The position numbers and the translations under genes are program-made. Positions 1-6,769 of a stretch of 64,000 nucleotides of DNA are shown here, piece by piece. The notes beneath the pieces are model-generated. The model did no database searches. It was given only the letters and a program-made list of their open reading frames with translations, and was not told the origin of the DNA. The stretch's first letter is position 1; each line of letters opens with the position of its first letter. Source of the DNA: Polaromonas sp. (GTDB lineage: Bacteria; Pseudomonadota; Gammaproteobacteria; Burkholderiales; Burkholderiaceae_C); contig JAURVI010000037.1 of the NCBI GenBank assembly GCA_030655515.1, positions 61,894 to 125,893 of the forward strand, given 5' to 3'.

Positions 1-665
1 TGGCTGAAATTCTGAAACGCACGGGCGCGCAAAATGGCGATCTGATTTTCTTTGGCGCCGACAAGGCCAAAATCGTCAACGACAGCATCGGCGCGCTGCG
101 CCTGAAGGTGGGCCTGAGCGCGTTCGGCAAGAAGGCCGGTCTGTTCACGGCCGGCTGGAAGCCGCTGTGGGTGGTTGACTTTCCGATGTTCGAATTCGAT
201 GAAGAAGGCCAGCGCTGGAGTGCGGTGCATCACCCGTTCACGGCGCCCAAGGACGGCCACGAAGACTGGATGGACACCGATCCGGGCAAGTGCATTTCCA
301 AGGCCTACGACATGGTGCTCAACGGCTGGGAACTCGGCGGCGGCTCGGTGCGGATTCACCGTGCCGAGGTGCAGAGCAAGGTCTTCAATGCCCTGAAGAT
401 TGGTCCTGAAGAGGCGCAGCAGAAGTTCGGCTTCCTGCTCGACGCGCTACAGTACGGCGCGCCGCCGCACGGCGGCCTGGCCTTTGGCCTGGACCGCATC
501 GTCACCATGATGACGGGCGCCGAGTCGATCCGCGACGTGATTGCCTTCCCCAAGACCCAGCGCGCGCAATGCCTGCTGACACACGCGCCCAGCCCGGTTG
601 ATGAAAAGCAACTGCGCGAACTGCACATCCGCTTGCGCAATGCGGATCTGGTCAAGGTATCCTAA
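1..665 (+). CDS. aspS: Aspartyl-tRNA synthetase, C-terminal part (5' end outside window)
   Basis: Charges tRNA-Asp (or tRNA-Asp/Asn) with aspartate in the cytoplasm. Only the last 220 or so codons are present; the reading frame is already open at base 3, so the gene begins before the window. The class II synthetase motif 3 is visible as [14 protein letters not shown], close to the C-terminus, with the usual PHGG stretch before it. The text preceding it ([18 protein letters not shown]) is the conserved catalytic core next to the bacterial insertion domain. The gene ends in TAA and is followed by a good intrinsic terminator. No frameshift is seen. Identification is confident. Whether the enzyme is discriminating cannot be told from this fragment. 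Confidence 0.95.
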   Translation, partial: AEILKRTGAQNGDLIFFGADKAKIVNDSIGALRLKVGLSAFGKKAGLFTAGWKPLWVVDFPMFEFDEEGQRWSAVHHPFTAPKDGHEDWMDTDPGKCISKAYDMVLNGWELGGGSVRIHRAEVQSKVFNALKIGPEEAQQKFGFLLDALQYGAPPHGGLAFGLDRIVTMMTGAESIRDVIAFPKTQRAQCLLTHAPSPVDEKQLRELHIRLRNADLVKVS

Positions 666-685
666 ACAGGGGTTGAGGCAAAATG

Positions 686-715
686 AAAGGGCGCTGGTTC
701 AGCGTCCTTTTTGTT
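686..715 (+). terminator. Intrinsic terminator of aspS
   Basis: An 11-bp stem (AAAGGGCGCTG / CAGCGTCCTTT, one G.T pair) with a three-base loop GTT is followed by a run of five T. It lies 20 bases after the aspS stop codon. Confidence 0.8.
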
Positions 716-727
716 TCAGGATTCAAC

Positions 728-903
728 ATGGCAATTCCTCAACTCGGCCTCTTGCAACGTATCGATGACCTCAAAGAGGTCTGGGAACATGAAAACTGTT
801 GACGTGGATGCGCGAGCGGCTGGAGAAATTTCATGCCACTTTTTCCAAACGAGCACGGGAACTGGCGGGGGTTTCTGGGGAGCAAGCCAGTCTAAATGAT
901 TGA
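728..903 (+). pseudogene. Remnant of a DUF4268-type protein (N- and C-terminal scraps joined)
   Basis: Two short reading frames look like the two ends of one larger protein. The first (728-802) reads MAIPQLGLLQRIDDLKEVW and stops after 24 codons; starts of this kind (LxRIDDLREVWEHE) are found in DUF4268-family proteins, often associated with restriction systems. The second, in another frame from 802 to 903, reads WMRERLEKFHATFSKRAREL, which resembles the C-terminus of the same family. The central part, some 250 codons or more, is missing. The family assignment is from memory of the motif pattern; that this is a collapsed gene is an inference from the two frames. Confidence 0.45.
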
Positions 904-941
904 TGGCTAAAACCAATGCTGTTCATTGAAGCGCTACAACC

Positions 942-1010
942 CCGTTCGCCCTGAGCCTGTCGAAGGGTCGTCACAGTGCAAACAGGCTTCGACAAGCTCA
1001 GCCCGAACGG
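942..1010. repeat. REP-like inverted repeat, copy 1
   Basis: Two 24-base arms (942-965 and 987-1010) are imperfect reverse complements around a 21-base spacer; the core is TTCGCCCTGAGCCTGTCGAA. The same dyad occurs at 50113-50166. Repeats with this core are common between genes in betaproteobacteria. Here it sits between two gene remnants. Confidence 0.85.
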
Positions 1011-1064
1011 TTAAGCGAACAGTATTGTGGCTAAAACGGTCAATTAGCAAAATCGGAGTGGTTC

Positions 1065-1211
1065 ATGCAAGTTACTGCCACGGAAGCCAAAAACCGTTTC
1101 GGCTACATCTGCGCTCAGGCTTGGCGCAGTTTGATGTCTATGCCAATACGCAGCCGGCTTCGCGCCAGCGAGGTCAGCGCTGCCCTGGATGCGGTCATCA
1201 GTGGCTTCTGA
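1065..1211 (+). pseudogene. Phd/YefM-type antitoxin remnant
   Basis: A 48-codon frame begins MQVTATEAKNRFG, the typical start of Phd/YefM antitoxins, which bind DNA and neutralise a toxin. After residue 13 the similarity fails: the expected continuation (a glutamine/arginine-rich helix, then an isoleucine/lysine strand) is replaced by unrelated residues, and the frame ends at about half the usual length (80-90 residues). It runs into the start of nudB. No toxin gene is next to it. I read it as a decayed antitoxin. Confidence 0.5.
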
Positions 1212-1659
1212 AGCGCGCCCCTTCAAGATTCCCGAGTCGGTCCTGGTGATCATTCACACGCCGATGCTGGAAGTGTTGCTGATCGAGCGCGCCGATCATC
1301 CCGGTTTCTGGCAAGGCGTCACCGGCTCCAAGGATGCGGTGGACGAGCCGCTGCTGCAAACCGCTGTGCGCGAGGTGCTGGAAGAAACCGGTATTTCAGC
1401 CAGACCGCAGGATTTGCGCGACTGGGCGATCTCCAATGTTTACGAAATCTACCCGGTTTGGCGTCACCGCTATGCTCCCGGCGTGACCCGCAACACCGAG
1501 CATGTGTTCAGTCTGTGCGTGCCGCCTGGCACGGCTGTCAGGCTCAATGCCCGCGAACATGTGGCCTGCCAGTGGCTGCCTTGCCTGGCGGCGGCCGACC
1601 GGTGCTTTTCCCCCTCCAATGCCGAAGCTGTGCTGATGCTGCCACAATTCGTGCCATAA
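1201..1659 (+). CDS. nudB: Dihydroneopterin triphosphate diphosphatase (NudB)
   Basis: Nudix hydrolase that removes pyrophosphate from dihydroneopterin triphosphate, the second step of folate synthesis. The Nudix box is visible (REVLEETGI, with the upstream glycine one residue farther away than in the textbook spacing). The NudB signature HRYAPGVTRNTE follows, which separates NudB from other Nudix proteins. A GTG at 1201 is preferred as start because the conserved family sequence begins a few residues later (FKIPESVLVIIHT); an in-frame ATG at 1189 is the alternative and overlaps the antitoxin remnant. The folE gene for the preceding pathway step lies 1.5 kb downstream. Length (about 152 residues) is normal. 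Confidence 0.9.
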   Translation: MASEARPFKIPESVLVIIHTPMLEVLLIERADHPGFWQGVTGSKDAVDEPLLQTAVREVLEETGISARPQDLRDWAISNVYEIYPVWRHRYAPGVTRNTEHVFSLCVPPGTAVRLNAREHVACQWLPCLAAADRCFSPSNAEAVLMLPQFVP

Positions 1660-1684
1660 AGGCAGAGGCTGCTGCGCCGCAGGC

Positions 1685-2971
1685 ATGACGGCGAATCAGC
1701 GCAGAGTCCGGTCCTTCCACGAAGAACATTGGAGCGCCATGCCTTCGCTTAAAAACCATCAGGCACTGCGACTGCTGCAGGGGGGGCAGGCGCTTTTCCC
1801 GGCGTTGATCCGGGCGGTCGACGAGGCCACTGCCTGGGTCCAGCTCGAAACCTATATTTTCAATGTGCATGGGCTGGGTGCGGATGTCGCCGAGGCCCTG
1901 GCGCGCGCGGCCCGGCGCGGGGTGCTGGTTCAGGTTCTGGTGGACGGCATAGGTGCCGGCAGCATCAGCGCCGAATGGCAGGCAAAGTTTGCCGATGCCG
2001 GTGTGCAATGGCGGATTTACGAGCCGCTTGGCCGTGGCAGGTTTGCGGCGCTGGGTTTGCTGGTTCCCGAGCGCTGGCACCGGCTGCACCGCAAGCTGTG
2101 TGTTGTCGATGAGCAGCTTGTGTTTTGTGGCGGCATCAATATCCTGGATGATTTTTACGATCCCAACCATGGGCCGCTGACGGCCCCGCGTTTTGACTTT
2201 GCCGTGGCAGTTACCGGGCCGCTGGCGGTGGAGGCATCCGATGCCATGGCCCTGCTCTGGTGGCGCGTGCAGGCGGGCTACAGCGCGCGCCAGCATCATC
2301 TGAGCGCCGCCTGGGAGGCGGTCAAAGCCGCAGGGTATGGCCGCCGGACCGGCACGGACCGATTGATCCGCGCCGCCGCGCAACGGCAAAAACCGGCATC
2401 CAGAGCCGCGCTGGTGTTGCGCGACAACCTCCTGAACCGCAGCAGCATCGAGCGCGCCTACCGCAAGGCCATTGGCCAGGCCCGTGATGAGATCATCATT
2501 GCCAATGCCTATTTTGTGCCGGGCGGCAAGTTGCGCCGGGCCTTGGTCAAAGCCGCACGGCGCGGGGTCAGGGTCAGTTTGCTGCTGCAGGGCAAGTACG
2601 AATATTTCATGCAATACCATGCGGCGCGGCCGGTCTATGGCGCATTGCTGGCCGCCGGCGTCGAGATCCATGAATACGAACCCAGCTTTCTGCACGCCAA
2701 GGTGGCCGTCATCGACGGGCACTGGGCCACGGTGGGCTCGTCCAACCTGGATCCGTTGAGCTTGCTGTTGGCGCGCGAAGCCAATGTGGTGGTGGAAGAC
2801 CGGGCCTTTGCGCTGGATCTGCGTGGGCGCCTGGTCCAGGCGATGGCCAGTCAGGGGTTGCGCGTGGACCCGGCCATGTACAGCCAGCGGTCGGTGCGCC
2901 AGCGTGTGCTGGGCTACATCGCCTATGCCCTGATGCGCCTGGCCCTGCTGGTGGCCGGTCAGCGCTACTGA
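1685..2971 (+). CDS. clsB: Cardiolipin synthase B
   Basis: Phospholipase D superfamily enzyme making cardiolipin at the inner membrane. Both HKD motifs are present: HRKLCVVDEQLVFCGG near residue 134 and HAKVAVIDGHWATVGS near residue 337, the latter followed by SNLD. A hydrophobic C-terminal stretch (ALMRLALLVAG) could touch the membrane. Length 428 is close to the family norm of about 410. The start is uncertain: ATG 1685 gives 18 residues before the conserved region, while ATG 1739 (MPSLKNHQALRLL) fits the family start better. It follows nudB by 25 bases and the two may be co-transcribed. Confidence 0.9.
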   Translation: MTANQRRVRSFHEEHWSAMPSLKNHQALRLLQGGQALFPALIRAVDEATAWVQLETYIFNVHGLGADVAEALARAARRGVLVQVLVDGIGAGSISAEWQAKFADAGVQWRIYEPLGRGRFAALGLLVPERWHRLHRKLCVVDEQLVFCGGINILDDFYDPNHGPLTAPRFDFAVAVTGPLAVEASDAMALLWWRVQAGYSARQHHLSAAWEAVKAAGYGRRTGTDRLIRAAAQRQKPASRAALVLRDNLLNRSSIERAYRKAIGQARDEIIIANAYFVPGGKLRRALVKAARRGVRVSLLLQGKYEYFMQYHAARPVYGALLAAGVEIHEYEPSFLHAKVAVIDGHWATVGSSNLDPLSLLLAREANVVVEDRAFALDLRGRLVQAMASQGLRVDPAMYSQRSVRQRVLGYIAYALMRLALLVAGQRY

Positions 2972-3034
2972 CCGCACAAGGCCGTCATGCAGCCCCTGCA
3001 AGACCGGATGAATCCCCCCGGATGAACCGAATTT

Positions 3035-3051
3035 GCTCCTAAATTAATAGC
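3035..3051. repeat. 17-bp palindrome family, copy 1
   Basis: GCTCCTAAATTAATAGC, a degenerate copy of GCTATTNNNTTNATAGC, lies between clsB and folE. Other copies are at 4563, 5325, 14505, 33806, 36004 and 54138. Confidence 0.6.
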
Positions 3052-3095
3052 TGTATTTGCATGTGTAGAAAGGGTTGAAGGCCGAAAACCCCTGT

Positions 3096-3118
3096 AAAAA
3101 CGGGGAATGCCCGTTTTT
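3096..3118. terminator. Bidirectional terminator-like hairpin between clsB and folE
   Basis: Perfect 9-bp arms AAAAACGGG and CCCGTTTTT enclose a five-base loop. The T tract is part of the stem, so it could end transcription from either side. It lies 125 bases after clsB and 24 bases before the folE start. Confidence 0.55.
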
Positions 3119-3141
3119 GGGCAGGCTGGTAACATCTGACC

Positions 3142-3984
3142 ATGCTTATGAAATCAAATACGCCTGAATCTTCTGTTTTCTCCACGCTTGTCGCTTCGCG
3201 TGCCTCTGGCGTTGCGCGGCCTCTTTCACCAGAAGAAGGCGCGGAACCGGGCTTGCGCGGCCCGGCGCGGCGGCCAGATGCACCCGATGCCATCGACGAA
3301 GGCACCCCCGTCTCGGTCAAGATCCGCGAGCGTTTGGCACAGGCGAAAAAACGCTTCAACGCCAACGACAACATCGCCGAATTCATCGAGCCCGGCGAGC
3401 TGAAAAAACTGCTCGACGAGGTTGAAGGCAAGATGCAAGGCGTGCTGGACAGCCTGGTGATCGACACCGAGCGTGACCACAACACCCGCAACACCGCGCG
3501 TCGTGTCGCCAAGATGTACCTCAACGAGGTGTTCAAGGGCCGCTATGTGACGGGGCCCACCATCACCGAGTTTCCCAACGCCGAGCGCTTGAACGAGCTG
3601 ATGATTGTCGGGCCCATCACGGTGCGCAGCGCCTGTTCGCACCATTTCTGCCCGGTGATCGGCCAGATCTGGATTGGCGTGATGCCCAACGAACACACCA
3701 ACGTCATCGGTCTGTCCAAATACGCACGGCTGGCCGAGTGGGTCATGGGGCGGCCGCAGATCCAGGAGGAAGCGGTGGTGCAACTGGCCGATCTGATCCA
3801 GGAGAAAACCCAGCCCGATGGCTTGGCCATCGTCATGGAGGCCACCCACTACTGCATGGGCTGGCGCGGCGTGAAAGACCTGGACAGCAAAATGATCAAC
3901 TCCGTCATGCGCGGCGTTTTCCTCAAGGACCCGAACCTGCGCCGCGAATTTTTATCCCTCATCCCCAAAAAGAGCAGTCACTAA
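3142..3984 (+). CDS. folE: GTP cyclohydrolase I (FolE1) with a repeat-derived N-terminus
   Basis: Converts GTP to dihydroneopterin triphosphate, the first step of folate synthesis. The catalytic core starts near residue 55 (VSVKIRERLAQAKKRF). Zinc ligands are visible in SACSHHFCPV and in the THYCMGW segment, with the typical GLSKYARLAEW between them. At 280 residues it is 40-50 longer than close relatives. The extra N-terminus (residues about 14-48) is encoded by one copy of the dispersed GC-rich repeat at 3182-3285. ATG 3142 is the first start; ATG 3148 is also in frame; there is no later in-frame ATG before the core. The BLUF gene follows after 10 bases. Confidence 0.95.
   Translation: MLMKSNTPESSVFSTLVASRASGVARPLSPEEGAEPGLRGPARRPDAPDAIDEGTPVSVKIRERLAQAKKRFNANDNIAEFIEPGELKKLLDEVEGKMQGVLDSLVIDTERDHNTRNTARRVAKMYLNEVFKGRYVTGPTITEFPNAERLNELMIVGPITVRSACSHHFCPVIGQIWIGVMPNEHTNVIGLSKYARLAEWVMGRPQIQEEAVVQLADLIQEKTQPDGLAIVMEATHYCMGWRGVKDLDSKMINSVMRGVFLKDPNLRREFLSLIPKKSSH
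3182..3285 (+). repeat. Dispersed GC-rich repeat, copy 1 (inside folE)
   Basis: Contains the hallmark CACGCTTGTCGCTTCGCGTG followed by a degenerate GC-rich dyad ending near GCTTGCGCGGCCCGG. Related copies lie at 6677-6762, 33226-33310 and 56150-56235. This copy is entirely within the folE reading frame. Confidence 0.7.
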
Positions 3985-3994
3985 AGGCTTCGCG

Positions 3995-4420
3995 ATGTTG
4001 GTACGCCTTCTTTACGCCAGCCGCTCGGCCGACCCCGGCTCCAGCGATGTCACCGAGTCCATACTCGCACAGTCCCGCAGCCACAATCCGGCCTGCGGCA
4101 TCACCGGCATCCTGTGTTACGGCGGCGGCATTTTTCTGCAGGCCCTCGAAGGTGGGCGCATGCAGGTCAGCGCGCTGTATGGTCACATCCAGAAAGACCC
4201 TCGCCACAAAGACGTGGTGCTGCTGCATTACGAAGAAATCACCGAACGCCGTTTTGGCGGCTGGACCATGGGCCAGGTCAACATCGCCAAAATCAATGCG
4301 TCGATTTTGCTGAAGTACTCGGAAAGGCCGGAACTCGATCCCTACTCGGTTTCGGGCAAGGTGTCGCTGGCCTTGCTGGAAGACCTGATGGCGACCGCCT
4401 CCATCATCGGCCGCACCTGA
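3995..4420 (+). CDS. Short BLUF-domain blue-light sensor
   Basis: BLUF domains bind FAD and sense blue light through a tyrosine-glutamine hydrogen-bond network. All key residues are present at the expected spacing: Tyr7 (LLYAS), Asn31 (RSHNPACGITG), Gln49 (FLQALEG), and Trp90/Met92 (GGWTMG). The protein has 141 residues: a BLUF domain of about 95 and a C-terminal helical cap, with no attached EAL, GGDEF or cyclase domain. It therefore must signal through a partner protein not identifiable here. It starts 10 bases after folE and is probably co-transcribed. Family identification is confident; its biological output is unknown. Confidence 0.92.
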   Translation: MLVRLLYASRSADPGSSDVTESILAQSRSHNPACGITGILCYGGGIFLQALEGGRMQVSALYGHIQKDPRHKDVVLLHYEEITERRFGGWTMGQVNIAKINASILLKYSERPELDPYSVSGKVSLALLEDLMATASIIGRT

Positions 4421-4467
4421 AGTGTCTGGTCGTGCGGTGCTTGCTGGACTGATCGGAAAATGCACCC

Positions 4468-5289
4468 ATGAGCCTGCTGGTCGGATGCGATTTTTCCAGT
4501 GCCCCGACACGCAGAAAACCCATTGTTTTCGCCTGTGGCGCCAGCGAGAACGGGTGCATCATGCTATTAAAATTGGAGCCTATTGATTCTCTGGACGGTT
4601 TCGAGGCCTGGCTGCGCCAGCCCGCGCGCTGGCTGGGCGCCTTCGATTTCCCGTTTGGCCTGCCGCGCGAACTGGTCGAGCAACTTGGCTGGCCCACCGG
4701 CTGGCCTGCGCTGATGGCGCACTACGCCAGTCTGAGCCGCGCCGATATCCGCCGCACCTTTGCCGAGTTTTGCGCTGGGCGGCCCGTCGGCGGGAAGTTT
4801 GCCCACCGCGCCACCGACAGGCCGGCCGGCTCCAGCCCGGCCATGAAATGGGTCAACCCGCCGGTGGCCTACATGCTGCATGCCGGGGTGCCGCGTTTGC
4901 GCGCCGCCGGCGTGCATCTGCCGGGGCTGCAGGATGGCGACCAGGCGCGCGTCGCCCTGGAAGCCTACCCCGGCTTGCTGGCGCGTGAAGTGCTCGGCAA
5001 GCGTTCCTACAAAAGCGATGACCGGCTCAAACAGACGGCGGCGCGACTGATCGCCCGCAAAGACCTGATCACCGCGCTGGAAATGGGCCAGACTCGCTTG
5101 GGTCTGCGTCTGAAGCTGACCCATGCCCAGCGCGACATGCTGGTGGACGACGCCAGCGGCGACGGGTTGGACGCGGTGCTGTGCCTGGTGCAGGCGGCCT
5201 GGGCGCAAACGCAGCATGAGCGCGGCGCACCATGTTACGGACTGCCGGCCGACGTCGATCCGGTGGAAGGCTGGATCGTCAGCGCATGA
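4468..5289 (+). CDS. DUF429 domain protein
   Basis: A 273-residue protein of the DUF429 family, predicted to have an RNase H-like fold; no function is established. Family features visible are the N-terminal GCDFSSAPTRRKPI (first acidic residue of the fold), FDFPFGLPRELVEQL, KWVNPPVAYML, LEAYPGLLAREV and the C-terminal DDASGDGLDAVLCL with its paired acidic residues. It starts 47 bases after the BLUF gene, and its stop codon overlaps the start of the secreted nuclease (ATGA), suggesting translational coupling. One copy of the 17-bp palindrome lies in its coding sequence at 4563. Confidence 0.85.
   Translation: MSLLVGCDFSSAPTRRKPIVFACGASENGCIMLLKLEPIDSLDGFEAWLRQPARWLGAFDFPFGLPRELVEQLGWPTGWPALMAHYASLSRADIRRTFAEFCAGRPVGGKFAHRATDRPAGSSPAMKWVNPPVAYMLHAGVPRLRAAGVHLPGLQDGDQARVALEAYPGLLAREVLGKRSYKSDDRLKQTAARLIARKDLITALEMGQTRLGLRLKLTHAQRDMLVDDASGDGLDAVLCLVQAAWAQTQHERGAPCYGLPADVDPVEGWIVSA
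4563..4579. repeat. 17-bp palindrome family, copy 2 (inside DUF429 gene)
   Basis: GCTATTAAAATTGGAGC, a partly decayed copy, is read in frame as part of MLLKLEPID in the DUF429 protein. Confidence 0.45.
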
Positions 5290-5978
5290 AGCTTCTTCTG
5301 CCCATACCGGCCAGGATGTTGATGGCTATTGTCTTGATGGCTATCAGCGTCTATCCGGCATGGGCGTGGGACGCAAAAGTCACGCGCATCACGGACGGGG
5401 ACACGCTCTGGGTCCGGCCCGGCCAGGGTGGCAAACCGGTCAAGATCCGGCTCGACGGCATCGATGCGCCGGAAATCTGCCAAGCCGGCGGCCGGGCTGC
5501 GCGCGCGGCCCTTGCAGCCCGGCTTGCCGGGCGCACGGTGGCCGTGTCAACGCGTCGTCATGACGACTACGGGCGCGCCGTGGTTGCCATCGGCCTGGAC
5601 GGCGAAGACATTGCCGGCTGGATGGTGAGCCAGGGCCATGCCTGGTCTTACCGTTACCGTGGTGATGGCGGCCCTTACCTGGCGCTGCAATTACAGGCGC
5701 AATCAGCGCGGCGCGGCCTGTTTGCCGACCCTGCGGCCTTGCCGCCGCGTGTATTTCGCAAGCGCCACGGTTCGTGCTACCGTCGATCCTTGCTGCGGTC
5801 AATTTGCAGCCGACGATTCCAAAGTCCGACAGGTCAAATCAAGGGCGAACCACGATGTCGTTTCGCACTGCGCGAACATTCTTGGTGTCGCGTGCCAGGT
5901 TTTCGGCTTGTGCTTTCTCGGCGGCCGATTTGGCAAAACCGGACAATTGCACGGTGCCGTTCAGCGTTTCAACGCTGA
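5286..5978 (+). CDS. Secreted thermonuclease-family protein (SNase-like), with extended C-terminus
   Basis: Staphylococcal-nuclease-fold protein. The N-terminus is a signal peptide (MKLLLPIPARMLMAIVLMAI, cleavage near PAWA|WD). The nuclease core follows: RITDGDTLWV, IRLDGIDAPEICQ, RRHDDYGRAV and a final RVFRKRHGSCY. Relatives usually end at about this point. Here the frame continues for some 70 more residues of arginine/serine-rich sequence with no family likeness and reads 140 bases into the opposite-strand BON gene. The original stop codon has probably been lost. The start overlaps the DUF429 stop. Nuclease activity on nucleic acid in the periplasm or outside is inferred from the family. 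Confidence 0.8.
   Translation: MKLLLPIPARMLMAIVLMAISVYPAWAWDAKVTRITDGDTLWVRPGQGGKPVKIRLDGIDAPEICQAGGRAARAALAARLAGRTVAVSTRRHDDYGRAVVAIGLDGEDIAGWMVSQGHAWSYRYRGDGGPYLALQLQAQSARRGLFADPAALPPRVFRKRHGSCYRRSLLRSICSRRFQSPTGQIKGEPRCRFALREHSWCRVPGFRLVLSRRPIWQNRTIARCRSAFQR
5325..5341. repeat. 17-bp palindrome family, copy 3 (inside SNase gene)
   Basis: GCTATTGTCTTGATGGC lies in the signal-peptide coding part of the nuclease gene. The match to the consensus is partial. Confidence 0.35.
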
Positions 5979-6153
5979 GGGCAGTCATGGAGACCGTCTT
6001 GTCTTGCGCAAACTTGGCCTTGATGGCCGTGGTGATGGCGGCGTCGTCAATGTAGGCGCCGGCAGTCTCCTGACCCCGCCCGACGGCGCATCCGGCGCTG
6101 ATGATGGTGATTCCGGCCAGGGTGGCAAATGCAATTGCGCGAGCGTATTTCAT
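5839..6153 (-). CDS. BON-domain lipoprotein
   Basis: A 104-residue exported lipoprotein: signal peptide with lipobox IISAGC (lipidated Cys22), then one BON domain (DDAAITTAIKAKFAQD ... VETLNGTVQLSGFAKS ... VRAVRNDIVV). BON domains bind phospholipid, and such proteins are often induced by envelope or osmotic stress. Its 3' end is overlapped on the other strand by the extended nuclease frame. Upstream on the same strand lies the DUF1328 gene, a family that often appears in the same stress-type neighbourhoods. Confidence 0.9.
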   Translation of the reverse strand: MKYARAIAFATLAGITIISAGCAVGRGQETAGAYIDDAAITTAIKAKFAQDKTVSMTALSVETLNGTVQLSGFAKSAAEKAQAENLARDTKNVRAVRNDIVVRP

Positions 6154-6325
6154 AATTTTTCCTTGAAGTGGATGGATAGGATTTGGTGCGTTGGGTTGAA
6201 AAGCTGGCCGACTGACGGCACCACGCCGGTCGGTTTGCGAATGAAATTCATCGGAGCTGGTCCGGCTGGCGACCGGGCGACAGCACCTGGCCGGACCGGT
6301 GGGGCATCGGCGGTGGATGTCCGCA

Positions 6326-6490
6326 TCAGTTTCTTTTCATCAAACCGACCACAAAGCTGACCACAGCCATGATCGCAAAGATGAAAAACAGGATCTTGGC
6401 AATCTCAACCGCACCGGCAGCGAGTCCGCCGAAGCCGAACAAGGCCGCAATCAATGCAATCACCAGGAACACAACGGAATAGTGCAGCAT
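6326..6490 (-). CDS. DUF1328 (YtjA-type) small membrane protein
   Basis: A 54-residue protein too short for routine ORF lists. It begins [20 protein letters not shown] and ends [15 protein letters not shown] plus VVGLMKRN, giving two hydrophobic helices typical of the DUF1328 family. Start choice: AAGGAG lies six bases before the ATG at 6490; another ATG two codons earlier directly abuts the AAGGAG and is less likely. It sits between the BON gene and the histidine kinase on the same strand. The function of the family is unknown. Confidence 0.85.
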   Translation of the reverse strand: MLHYSVVFLVIALIAALFGFGGLAAGAVEIAKILFFIFAIMAVVSFVVGLMKRN

Positions 6491-6676
6491 GTCCATCTCC
6501 TTGAAGGGTCACGCCCTTGGGTCGCGGCGCTCGCAAATGAAACACCTGCCGCAAGGTTAATTGGCGGCCGCGAATCGGCTCATCGGTGAGTGCCGGTTGC
6601 CTCTGTCGGCAAGCGGGATGACGCTGTGTAGGACGCCGCCGATTGATCTGTGACGGCAGGGGTATAAAGCATCCTT

Positions 6677-6762
6677 GGCGTGCGCACCGAAGGGCCGCCC
6701 CGAGGAAGCACAGCCCCCTCGGGGGGGGCAGCGCAGTTCACGCAGTGACAAGCGTGGGGGCT
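6677..6762 (-). repeat. Dispersed GC-rich repeat, copy 2
   Basis: Read on the minus strand it begins AGCCCCCACGCTTGTCACTG and continues through a C-run/G-run dyad to CGGGGCGGCCC. It lies directly downstream of the histidine kinase gene (stop at 6770), between that gene and the DUF1328 gene. The remaining bases 6491-6676 hold only the DUF1328 upstream region; I see no gene there. Confidence 0.75.
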
Positions 6763-6769
6763 ACAGCAG

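Noticed and set aside
1544..3001. 485-codon minus-strand frame opposite clsB and nudB
   Set aside because: Same kind of shadow; clsB on the plus strand has both HKD motifs.
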